Shown here piece after piece: positions 50,465 to 61,366 of a DNA stretch of 64,000 nt. The DNA comes from Anisus vortex. Lineage: Eukaryota > Mollusca > Gastropoda > Planorbidae. The first letter of the stretch is position 1. Each line of letters opens with the position of its first letter. The stretch lies in assembly GCA_949126835.1 (NCBI GenBank), contig OX421495.1, positions 24,713,233-24,777,232 of the forward strand. Reading direction: 5' to 3'. The position numbers and the translations under genes are program-made. Under the pieces are notes generated by a model that saw only the letters and a program-made list of their open reading frames with translations, was not told the origin of the DNA and did not search any database.

Positions 50465-51092
50465 GTTAAGATACAAGTTTTTCTTTTTTTATGAAACATT
50501 TAGCAATGTTGTATACAATAATTCAGTTTTGTTTTTATTTAACAAATTATGTAAACTAACAAACGGGACTGTTCTAAAAACAGGAACAGAACAAATATTT
50601 ATGCATTTCATTACTATTATTATTTCATATGTGAAGTAAGTACTGTAAAGCATTGTCTCATTACCTTACTTTCTTAAGCTAGGAGTATTTTATGATCTAA
50701 AAAAAATGATTTTTAATTAAGACATCATTTTTGTTTTGTTTTTAAAAGCCTGGAAATTTAACATAACAAACTTCATATAAAGCAGTATTTGGGATGGTGA
50801 AAAAAGAAAAGACAGCAAGAAAAAGTCGTTACAAAACAATTTAGAAAGTCCATAAATATATATGTGGTGTACATACAAGTCAACATTTGACTTATCTACA
50901 GGTCTGTGCTAGTTTCAATAGTAATGTGTACATTGAAAGCAGGGCAATGTGTAGTTTAGCAGTAGTTCTGGTGTATTTATCAGTACAGATATATATAGAC
51001 TCATCTGAATTCATCAGATAATGTCCAACTTGATACACTGTTGACTTTTGTCTGACAAAAAAAAATTAAAACAGAATTTCGTAACCCAGAGT
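50465..51092. other. Gene-free stretch, includes kanadaptin 3' flank
   Basis: AT-rich sequence with no recognisable coding sequence or repeat. Confidence 0.45.
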
Positions 51093-51098
51093 TTTATT
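51093..51098 (-). promoter_or_regulatory. Candidate polyadenylation signal for kanadaptin
   Basis: AATAAA on the minus strand, about 130 nt downstream of the kanadaptin stop codon. Confidence 0.5.
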
Positions 51099-51226
51099 CT
51101 CAACATATGCCATGAAGTTATAAACAAATATACTGTACGTCAATATTCCAGGATTGTCTTTAGAAAATGTTACATTAGCAATGTAAATGACATGTTCAAA
51201 AGAAACATTTGTGATTGTGAAGAACC

Positions 51227-54200
51227 CTAATAACCAAGTTTATCGTTTAGACTTGTTCGCCCATCACCAGCTTGCTCTGAAAAGAGGAAAGTAAATATGT
51301 TAATATTTAGACAAATGTTTTGGTCTTGAAAAAAAAAGATAAAAGCATTAACAAAATTCAAAGGTTGGTTGAATAAAATGTTCTAACCTGTTGGTGGAAG
51401 CCACATTGCATAATTTGGATCAACATCACCAAAATTAGGATTGGACGATGATTTTAATTTGGCCTCTTTTAATGACCCTGTTGAGAATATAAATACATTT
51501 ATCAATGTGTTGTTTTTTTCTCTTTAAAAATTATATTGGTTTACTGAATTCATACAATGAAAACAAATAACATATTATTGCATATTAACTTTATTAAATG
51601 ATATACCACAACAAGTACTAGTACTGCATTATACAATGAAGCAAATATGTTGTAGCATAAAATATATATCATATCTATACTGTCAAGCCCAAATCAGCCT
51701 TTAAAAAAATAAAATTTTCAGGAGAAGCAACAAAAAATAATGCATAGCCCAATTTTTTTTTTATAACGAAATTATTGAAAATCTATCAGACAATACTGCA
51801 AAATATTTTTAGACCAGGGGATTTCCTAAGGACTGTGCCAAAAAATTATATTTCAAACTTCCTGTCTTGGCCTGTATGCGCCTGAGGGTATTTGTTTATA
51901 ACTACTGGTAGTTTCAAATGTTAAAAATAAATAAAAAAAACAACAGCTTGAAAAAATACTTTATTTGCTATCAGAGTTTATTCTGTTGTTGAGAAAAAAA
52001 AAATCAATAACACAGATGAAACGTTTGATGTGGATTAGAAAAAAAAATAAAGCTAATCAACAAAAGCAGTTATGGGGATATTGTTTAAAGAGCTCAGATT
52101 ATTACCTAATGCTGAAGCTGTTGACTGAAAATGTGTAGGTTTTGTTGATGGCTTGTCTGCTGTTTTTTTTTTTGACTGCAAAGAAGGTCCAGATGGTTTG
52201 ATAGATGGGGAGTCTTCTAGTTTCTTAGGGGGGTGTCTTTCTACCAAATCAGATGAATCATCTATATTCTCTGCCGCTTGAGCTGACTGTTCTGTGGAAT
52301 TATTTCTTCTCTCTTCCTGCTTGTTTTGTCTATCCTCCTCCTCTTCCTCTTGTTCCTCATAATTGTCAGGTTTGAGTTCTATCTGCTGTGACTGAAATGA
52401 AGCCAAAAGTTGATGTAAAACAAATGAGTTTAATGAACACATTATTACAATGAAGAAAAACATAAGACAATTTACTCACTGTTCTGACAGGATTGGCTTT
52501 CTTAATTTGTTTCTGTTGAGAATTAAGTTTTCTAGCTATACTGTCAGCTGATGTTGGTGTTGTAATTGCAGAAGTGACTCTAGTTAACAAAAAAAAAAAA
52601 AGAAAAAAATGTATTTATTTTTAGAAAAAAATAATATCAGTAATTAGAGATGAAACATTTCTATATGAGATTTAATTAGTAGTTTTTTTTTCTTAATTGG
52701 CCTAACATAATCTTGTAAAAATAGAAAGTAAAAACCTATCAAATGAACGATTTTCATTTATTAACAAACATACTGTGTAATTTTCATCATTTAGTTATTT
52801 TTACATCCTCGGTCATGAGGAACGAACAACATAATAACACACACATTTTGAAAGTGACATTTATTTTTTTTAAAATTCTTCCTATTTACCGTAGTATTGT
52901 GGTAGTCACAGCCCATTTTTAGCAGTAATTACAAAATAATGTGGATATCTCATAAGTCTTTTGTACAAGTGAAGAAATGTTTAGTTTGGTGTGATAACTA
53001 GAAAACTTCTTTTATAAATTATTCTTTTTTTTTTAAATGTAAAAGTTACATTATTTTAAATCTTTAAAAAGTCATTAAAAGAACAATTCAACTAAGTAAT
53101 TGTGGTATTTTAAAAAAATTACCATCAAAGCTGATAGGCAACCTCAATCTTAAATTTACATACACTAATGTAGCAAACCTCAATCTTAAATTTACATACA
53201 CTAATGTTGCAATAAGACTTTTCTTTTCATACTTAGAAAGGAACAAAATATGTTCCCATTATGTGGCTATACATTAAAAGAATAGTTTTTTTTTTTTGCT
53301 TACATTGGTTTCAATGGAGGCAATGTGGGTGGCTTCACTATGTTAACAAGCTTTCTTAACTTCTGTTCCTCTCCTTTTAGTTTTATCAACTCTCCTTTCA
53401 GCTTGATTCTTGTTTTTGTGTCCATGACTCCAGATTTAATGGACACCATGTAAGCATCAAGCTCATCCAATTCATCTGATGCAAGGGCTTCAGATTCTAA
53501 AAAAAGAAATAAACAAAAATATAGATGCAATGAACTTATTTGATTTGATTATGTACAGACATTAATTAATAAATGCAACAAAATTTTATTTTTCCATTCC
53601 ATGAAATGTTCATATTGAAATAATTTTTTAACACAATATGTAAATGTAACCACAGATGTTAGTAGATATAAAATATGATGGATTAAATACTAATAATTAA
53701 AGCCATATGATTCTTTGTTACAAACAATTTTCTGCCCCTGCCTACAGATGCTGTCTTCTGATTTCTTTATTACACAGGGTTTCCTTTGCCATTAAAATGG
53801 TTGCCTTCCAAAGCATACAGCTAACTATACTTAATTAGGTTGCCCTCTTCCATCTCCTTCAAACCTGGATTGCACAATAGTTGAGGGATGTGTTTCCCGT
53901 TGCTTGTCTGCTTATTTCTAAACCTTTATGATTTTAGTGGCTTTTTGGAAAAATCTCTTCTTAGAGACAGAAAATGAAGGAGACAGTTCTGTTTACCACC
54001 ACAGGTAGGGTTGGGCTTATGTGATAAACGAACATTAATACATTTTATAATATTAGAATGAAAGTGTTAAAAATTGTACTCAACCTGCTTTAGCTTTCTG
54101 TAGTTTACTTTCTATATCCTGGATTTGTTTCATCACAGCATTATACTTTTCTAACTGGATTTAAACAAAGTCAATAATATTAAATAACAAAGATTTTTTT

Positions 54201-57200
54201 TAAATAATATTAGATAACATATAGCAAAATTACTTTTATATCTATAGTAGATATACAAGAGGACCAAATATATACATGTATATATTTAAGCTATGTGAAC
54301 TAAAAATCTTTATTTTTGCCACAGAGAAATGGCAACCTTAAATAAGAAGCTTACAAGAGAATCATATGTTTCTGGTTCATCCTTGCCAGCTTTTTTCATT
54401 CTCATGACTCTTTTCTTTTCTATAGTCCCGGTTCTATCTAAGAATGTGTCCTCATCGCTGTCATAATAATCATCGTCTTCCCACTTTCTTTGTTTGCGTT
54501 TTCTGCTTTCTATAAGAGTAAAAAAAACATACCAGACAGAACAGAAAAGGCCTCATGCATCATAGAAAATGATATCCAGATGTATTCAGCATTGTACAAA
54601 GTCATAGATAATACAAAGATTCTGCCAAATTTTTCTGCAGTTAAATTACATATTCTAACCCCAAGGAAACAAAAAATACAACAGACAAACATTGAAATTC
54701 AAATTGGGGCATTCTTCATTTCAGCTGTTCTCATTTAGATTAATTGTTCTAAAAAAGAATTATGCATTATGGTTGACGGTTAGGATTGAGTTTTTTTAAA
54801 GAGTTTTTAGAATAATTCTTAGGTAAAATATCAATTTGGGCATATGGCTGGCATATCATTGGTTCTGGGTTTTAATCTTAGTGAAGACTAGAAATTGTTT
54901 TTGGATCTAGTGGGTGTTCATGGGTCTACCCAGCTCTGTTGGGTACCTTTCAGTAGTTGGAAATAAGTAAAAGTGGCAGTGCATTGTGCTGGCCAAACCA
55001 TCCCCTTGTATGCTGTGGCCACTGTAACTAATGAATGCTGCTATGCAGGGGATACATCACTTAATTTTACAGCCAAAGTGCTAAAATATATATTCAAACT
55101 TACCATGGGTTGAAGAGCGTAATAATCCTAATCTATCTAGAATTCTACAAGCTTCTAATGCACAAGCAACTACAGCATCCTTTCTTTTTCCTGATACAAT
55201 AGCTTCTGCTACCAGTTCTTCTCCATTAGGTCCATCCACAGGCAGACTGTACATCATTAAGTCAATTAAGATTCAAATTATAATATATAATTAAAACAAC
55301 AATTTAAAAAAACAGTTATGGAATTATTGTGACAAGAATAATAATAAGGTTAAGATATAATTCATCTCTTTTACATAGGAAGAAGTTGGTGGTAACAGTT
55401 TCTGTTGTATTGAAATGTAACTATTGTTCTTGTATCCTGGTGTAATAATTAATGTGCTTTGTTGAGTGCACAGAAAATTTAATCAGAAGTTTTGTCCTCC
55501 TGCAGAAAATGTGTTATTGTCCAGTGTTTAGAGAACATGTATTCCTGTATGAAGGATGCTCTGTTGTACTCTAATGGGAGCATGGCATCACTTGGGGACA
55601 AGTTATACATTTAGTTATATGCCACATTTTAATCCTGGTAGAAAACATTACACAATCCTTTCAATGCATGCCCTATAACCACTCATGCTCCAGAAAAGAT
55701 TTGGACATACATAATAATGCTCTTTTAACATTTCTTTCTTTAACAAAATCTCATGTTAGCTAAATATGTTTATAATTATATCAAAACATTAGTTATAAAT
55801 AACAAGAAAAAAAACACCATCAGTTGAACATTTTAAAAGTACTACTAAATTAAACGTAAGCCGGCTGGCTTAGCGGTTAGCTCACCAGACTGTCAACCAA
55901 AAAACCACTTGACACGTCGCGGGTTCGAGCCCCGCCACCGGCAGATCCCTGTCGCCCTACAGGAGTTTTGAAACTAGATGACGTTAATATTGAGTTGTTA
56001 TCACATGCGCTTAACCGGCAGCAGTGAAACCTCTCACAGATTAATAGTCTTCTAGAGCGCACTGAGCATGCTAAAATAGCATGGATAGAAGCGCTATATA
56101 AATTACCATTACCATTACAATTGAAAATAAAAGTAAATAGTCTACTTATTTGTAATGATATTTTATATTGTACATACTCTAATCTGCATTTATGTTTTCC
56201 TAGTGAAACTTCTGTGAACTGATAGTCTGGTAGATCACATCCTAAAAAAAAATATTTCAAAAGTTAAAAAGAGCTGCTTTTTTGCACATTAAAACATAGT
56301 GCACAATAAAATATTAGTAAACTCAGTTATAAAAGTATTTTTCAATAATAATGGTTGTGTTGAATCTAAGGTTGAGGGTTTTTAAACACATAACAAGGCT
56401 TAGCTTTTCAAAGATTAAGATGCTATCAAAATATTTGAAAAAGATTTGAAGAAATTATGCTGAAAATGATCTTACTCTCTTACCTTCTCTTTCGTAAAAT
56501 CCCTTTAATGCTTTTTTAGGATCGTCTATGTACAAACTCTCATTTTCAGCAACTAAAGATGCAAAATTACTTTCTTTATCATCAGGTTCAACAGCATCAT
56601 CACCTAAGGGCAAACAGTAGCGTTAGTGATACACCGGGTATATATGTACATTCAACAACACTCTAGTAACACAACTAGTTATAGAAACCAAAACTACATT
56701 TTTGTCTATAAACTGATTTTCAAAACAACGTTTGTAAAGGAAACAGTCAAGATATCTTGTAAAATTAACCAAAGACAAGTGTAGGTTTCTTTTTTTCAAT
56801 TCATCTGGCGCATTATGTGATCATTTATTTCAAGTAATAAAGTAGTACATAGTAGTGTTAAATGCAGCATTTAGAAACTTTCAACTGTTGCCTGTACTAT
56901 CTTTCCTGTCTACACATTTCTGTGCTGTGACATACTAATTTGTGTGAATAACAAACAAAAAATAGAAGAGTTCCTTATAAAGAATTTATTCCAATTCTTA
57001 CCCATTCCCCAACTACATCCTCTGTCATCCAGTAAATGTTGTTCTTCCTCTAACCTCTTCATTTCTTCCTGTGCCTCTATCTGGCGAAGAAGTTCAGTTT
57101 GTTTTTGTAATTTCTCTTTCTGTGCCTTCATCTCTGTAACAGTCATTTCTGATTCTTCTTCTACATCCTCTGCTGGGCCCTATTTTAGATAATTTTAAAT

Positions 57201-58371
57201 ACATGACCATACATAATTTAAAATATAATTTTATCTCCTATACAAACTATGGGGAAAAAAATGTCTCACTGCAAATCATAACAATTTTAAGCCCCCAAAC
57301 TTTTAATTATCGCAAAGAATCTATGCTAAAATATTGCAATATTTCCAAGAAGTTTCAGCTTTTTAGGCTTTAGTCCAAGCGATTCATTTTGCAAAATATA
57401 TTAAAAAATCTACTCAAATTTAAATTTAAAATTCAATGACAGCTATTGGCTAGCCTAGTAGCAGAATTAAGTTTTTCAAGGATGGAGGGTTTCAGTTCTA
57501 GGTAAGAGGCAGAAATACAAAAACAATCTCCATATCAATAATTTACACACAAAAAAGAATCTGAAAAGGTTGAATCATAGAAGGTAAACTATATAACATT
57601 CTTAAAATTAAGTTTTGCTTTAAAATTATTTTTTTTATATAAAAAAAAAAGATGTAACCAGACTTAATGAAATCTTTTATTTTAATGTATGTAAAATATG
57701 TAACAAACCTGAAGTATGTGTAGCCTTGAACTGCCACCAAATTTCACAATATATCCAACTTTCAGTCTATGATAAACATTTGGGGAAATCTTATTTTTAT
57801 TAACCCATGTACCATGAGTGCTATCTAGGTCATAAACATACCATCCTTTCTCATAAGCTGCAGAAGCTTTAGCAGCATACTGGACAACAGCATGATGTCG
57901 TGAGAGGGATGGATGCTCAAGTGTAATGTCACAACTTGGAAGTCGTCCAAAAATATAAAATGATTTGTTGCTTAAAGAAATGGAGTCAATTATACTGCCA
58001 TTTTTCAGTACATCAAAAGTATAATTTTCTTGACACAAACCACTCCACTCAGGCTCCTGGTAAGGTGCAGAAATATTTGGATTACTTGTTTCTGGCACAG
58101 TAATGTCCGTTACTTCAATAACATTTTTAAATACAACATTTTTCGATTTTTCTGATGTTTTGCTTTTCTTCACCACCTTTTTAAAATCAGAAAGTGCAGT
58201 CGGAAGAGCAAATTCCTCTGATGCATTGCTAAAATCATCTTTCGTAGCAATAACGTTAGTGGTGATATTGTCTTTTCCTTCTTGCAGTTTTAGAATTTCT
58301 TCTTCTTGTTTGCTTTCCATTGTCATACATTGATTTTGAACATCTGGAACGTCTGAATTAGAACTTTCCAT
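51227..58371 (-). CDS. SLC4A1AP: Kanadaptin (SLC4A1AP), FHA-domain nuclear protein, 12 exons
   Basis: Twelve exons join in frame to 703 codons plus stop; the human protein is about 796 aa. Kanadaptin was named as an adaptor of the kidney anion exchanger AE1 and is mostly nuclear. Its exact function is unsettled, with proteomic links to RNA processing. Exons: 57709-58371, 57002-57179, 56484-56603, 56178-56241, 55104-55246, 54355-54509, 54085-54154, 53304-53496, 52480-52579, 52106-52391, 51388-51477, 51227-51276. Exon 1 holds a disordered start and an FHA domain (residues about 118-220) with phosphopeptide-binding landmarks FGR (141), SRHH (157) and [10 protein letters not shown] (181). A coiled coil ([20 protein letters not shown]) precedes CSWGMG. 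A double-stranded-RNA-binding-like segment ends in [33 protein letters not shown] and a C-terminal [12 protein letters not shown] are near-invariant family motifs. All introns are GT-AG. Introns 4 and 5 contain SINEs. Confidence 0.94.
54840..55062 (+). mobile_element. Gastropod-type tRNA-derived SINE in kanadaptin intron 5
   Basis: The element runs from a diverged tRNA-like head ('ggttctgggttttaatct', a decayed B box, then 'agtgaagactagaaattg') through 'tctacccagctctgttgggt' and 'acctttcagtagttgg' to 'gtgctggccaaacc'. I recognise this order from a SINE family abundant in freshwater and marine gastropod genomes. It is inserted antisense to the host gene. It is the best taxonomic marker in the window, but the match is from memory. 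Confidence 0.7.
55860..56120 (+). mobile_element. tRNA-derived SINE with well-preserved promoter boxes, in kanadaptin intron 4
   Basis: The first 80 bp look like a tRNA with a long variable arm. An A box (tggcttagcgg) is followed by a B box (gggttcgagcccc). The two ends (gccggctggc and gccaccggc) can pair as an acceptor-like stem. The body contains 'gagcgcactgagcatgcta', and the 3' tail reads 'gcgctatataaattacc' with a short (attacc)n end. This tail type is shared by several animal SINE/LINE partners. It is a SINE rather than a tRNA gene because of the 180-bp tail. The intact boxes suggest a fairly young copy. Antisense to the host gene. Confidence 0.85.
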
Positions 58372-59437
58372 GTTTTTCTAGTCACATTTACACTTTTAAT
58401 ATAGCACAAGCAGGTTTCAATACTAAAGCACTAAAGTAAATAAGCACTGAATATGACAGGAGAGTATTTCCCTGTACTTGTAGATTGGTTGTCTTGTTAT
58501 TTAAAGCTTAAAAAGACAAAAAAAGATACAATTTAAATTTTAACCTGTACTTTTATGTACAATGTTTTAAAATAGTTTTTAAACGTTTAACTATTCAATA
58601 AAAAAACTTCTGATTATTTATTTTATTCACACACAAAAATGCCATTGTCACTATAATAAAATATTTAATGTGTGAAGTCTAGCATGATTCAATGTGTGCA
58701 ATAGAATTCAATAGATTTTTAATTGTGTGCTTATATGCTTAGTCAGTTTGGGCCAAGAAGATATTTTAAGAAAGCATTCACAGTAGGCCCTATTACTTAT
58801 TATCCATTTTAAAAAAGATAACCAGTTTAGAAAGCTATTATGGTTTTATTGGCAGCTAATTCTTTTACCTCAAAGAGCCAATAAACCAGGGGTTTGATTT
58901 GTGTGAATACAATAATTCTTTAGAACTAAAAAAAATCTGGGCAAATTGATTAAAAACACTAATAGCTTTCAATAGTGATAATCAAATTTACAATTATTGT
59001 TGACCATAATATTAAGAAGCATAGGGGTTTCAAAACCGGAATTCAGAATTCTGGTTTTTGTTTAAAACCTCCCTAGTCTAGAGTAGGGATAAAAATTAAA
59101 TTGAAAATGTCAGTCTTTAAACCTCTCTTAGTCTAAATTACTCCTTCATTGTCTTAGGCAAAACATTCCAAAATGTAAGCAAGCGCTGCCAATTCAAAAG
59201 AGTAAGAGCGCACTCCAAGACTTCTTTTTGTGTTCATTCAATTAATTCATTTTAGGAACACAGGGTCGGGACTTAAAACTCTTCTACTAAGCCTAAGAGT
59301 AAGGCTGTGAACTGAGTGCATTCATTTTCCTCTCCGTTCCCTTTCGTCTCTGTTTCAACGAACGGCAAGAAAATGGAAGAGAAACGAATGTGTTACATAT
59401 TTGTAACGTCACTGGCGACACACTAGGTGGAACAATA
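58372..59437. other. Region upstream of kanadaptin
   Basis: Non-coding AT-rich sequence with no gene recognised. The kanadaptin promoter should lie at its left end. From about 59.15 kb the composition becomes more balanced ('caagcgctgccaattc', 'cacagggtcgggactt'). This may be the 5' end of the Harbinger-like element that follows; I could not define its terminus. Confidence 0.45.
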
Positions 59438-59572
59438 ATGGAGGCTTTGCAATTATTGCTCTTACTGTTTTTGATGAAAAGGAAACGTCGAACCCCAAAA
59501 CGTTACTGGACACACAGAATTTTTTTACGAAGAGGTGATTTTGGAGAATATCATCATCTTCTGGATTATTTA
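59438..59572 (+). pseudogene. HARBI1/Harbinger-like transposase, N-terminal fragment
   Basis: From the ATG at 59438 a 45-codon stretch reads MEALQLLLLLFLMKRKRRT, then PKRYWTHRIFLRRGDFGEYH, then HLLDYL. This matches the hydrophobic start, basic run and 'R(Y/W)W.R..L.RR..(F/L)GEY..L' pattern at the N-terminus of HARBI1/PIF-Harbinger transposases in invertebrates. The DDE nuclease region is absent: the frame continues directly into the tetranucleotide-rich minisatellite. The 36-bp unit (a multiple of three) keeps the frame open to 60898, making a spurious 487-codon frame. I call it a truncated transposon remnant. An unseen downstream exon beyond the window is possible but no donor site is visible. 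Confidence 0.6.
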
Positions 59573-60849
59573 TCTATACATCCAACCATCTATCTATCTA
59601 TTTATCTATACATCCAACCAACCATCTATCTATTTATCTATACATCCAACCATCCATCTATCTATTTATTTATCTATACATCCAACCATTTATCTATCTA
59701 TTTATTTATCTATACATCCAACCATCTATCTATCTATTTATTTATCTATACATCCATCCAACTATCTATCTATCTATTTATTTATCTATACATCCAACCA
59801 TCCATCTATCTATTTATTTATCTAAACATCCAACCATCCATCTATCTATTTATTTATCTAAACATCCAACCATCCATCTATTTATTTATCTATACATCCA
59901 ACCATCCATCTATCTATTTATTTATCTATACATCCAACCATCTATCTATCTATTTATTTATCTATACATCCAACTATCTATCTATCTATTTATTTATCTA
60001 TACATCCAACCATCTATCTATCTATTTATTTATCTATACATCCAACCATCCATCTATCTATTTATTTATCTATACATCCATCCAACTATCTATCTATCTA
60101 TTTATTTATCTATACATCCATCCAACCATCCATCTATCTATTTATTTATCTATACATCCAACTATCCATCTATCTATTTATTTATCTATACATCCAACCA
60201 TCTATCTATCTATTTATTTATCTATACATCCAACCATCTATCTATCTATTTATTTATCTATACATCCAACCATCCATCTATCTATTTATTTATCTATACA
60301 TCCAACCATCTATCTATTTATTTATTTATCTATACATCCAACCAACTATCTATCTATTTATTTATCTATACATCCAACCATCTATCTATCTATTTATTTA
60401 TCTATACATCCATCCAACTATCTATCTATCTATTTATTTATCTATACATCCATCCAACCATCTATCTATCTATTTATTTATCTATACATCCAACCATCTA
60501 TCTATCTATTTATTTATCTATACATCCAACCATCTATCTATCTATTTATTTATCTATACATCCAACCATCTATCTATCTATTTATTTATCTAAACATCCA
60601 ACCATCCATCTATTTATTTATCTATACATCCAACCATCCATCTATCTATTTATTTATCTATACATCCAACCATCTATCTATCTATTTATTTATCTATACA
60701 TCCATCCAACTATCTATCTATCTATTTATTTATCTATACATCCATCCAACCATCTATCTATCTATTTATTTATCTATACATCCAACCATCCATCTATCTA
60801 TTTATTTATCTATACATCCAACCATCCATCTATCTATTTATTTATCTAA
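59573..60849. repeat. 36-bp minisatellite of ATCT/ATTT/ATCC words, left part
   Basis: Units of 'atccatctatctatttattt' followed by 'atctatacatccaacc' (36 bp), with 32- and 40-bp variants that lose or gain a tetranucleotide. A c/t switch (catcc or catct) marks unit subtypes. Any reading frame here gives a repeated [12 protein letters not shown] peptide and is an artefact. Confidence 0.95.
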
Positions 60850-61361
60850 CAGGGTTCGTACAGAAAATTTGCCTCAAAATTCCAGGAGTTTTCCATGAGT
60901 GTTCCAAGAGTATTCCAGACGTTTTTCAGGAGTAAATTTTTTGAAAAGCCAAGCTAAGCTCTTTTAAAAAAACAGATACCTCGCTAAACAGCTTTTTTTT
61001 TTGTTTTACAACATTATGGGGACTTATATAGCCTACATCCCAAGTTTGGATAGAAAAAATAAACAAGATCTAGTAAAAAAAAACACCATGGAGTGGCATC
61101 ACTGGTGTCATCAACGTTTGCGGAAATAGAAAGCGGCAAAGAGGGTTAACACCAATAGGGCTTCTGGAAAAGTGAAAGTACAATCTAAGAGCAGTGATTA
61201 TGATTTTTTTTATTAATAATTAATATCCCTAAAAAAAAAAAAGGAGTTTTTAGTATTTTCCCAGGACTAAATGCAGTTTTTCCAGGAGTTTGAAGGTCCT
61301 GGAACACAACTTTTTGTTTTCCAGGAGTTTCAAGGAGTTTCCAGGAGCTGTACGAAACCTG
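60850..61361. mobile_element. 512-bp hAT-like TIR element inserted in the minisatellite
   Basis: The left end cagggttcgtacag and the reverse-complemented right end caggtttcgtacag match at 13 of 14 bases. Subterminal motifs 'ttccaggagtttt' recur near both ends in inverted arrangement. The element is bounded by tctaa on both sides (60845-60849, 61362-61366). The unbroken unit 'tttatctaaacatccaacc' exists elsewhere in the array, so the empty site is known. The CAGGGTTCGTAC end and TCCAGGA subterminal repeats resemble widespread animal non-autonomous hAT elements, but hAT duplications are normally 8 bp. No transposase frame. Confidence 0.8.
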
Positions 61362-61366
61362 TCTAA

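Noticed and set aside
55862..55942. A functional tRNA gene
   Set aside because: The tRNA-like part continues into a SINE body with a 'gcgctatataaa' tail, and the anticodon region does not form a clean stem-loop by eye.
39356..58371. A functional cluster or operon of DRC7 and kanadaptin
   Set aside because: They share a strand but have unrelated roles, are separated by 3.3 kb with a transposon in between, and show no operon-like spacing.
59390..60898. A 502-codon open frame rich in IYLSIHPT repeats as a protein-coding gene
   Set aside because: Beyond codon 62 it is only the 36-bp minisatellite read in a frame that stays open because the unit length is divisible by three. Only the short HARBI1-like start has coding character.
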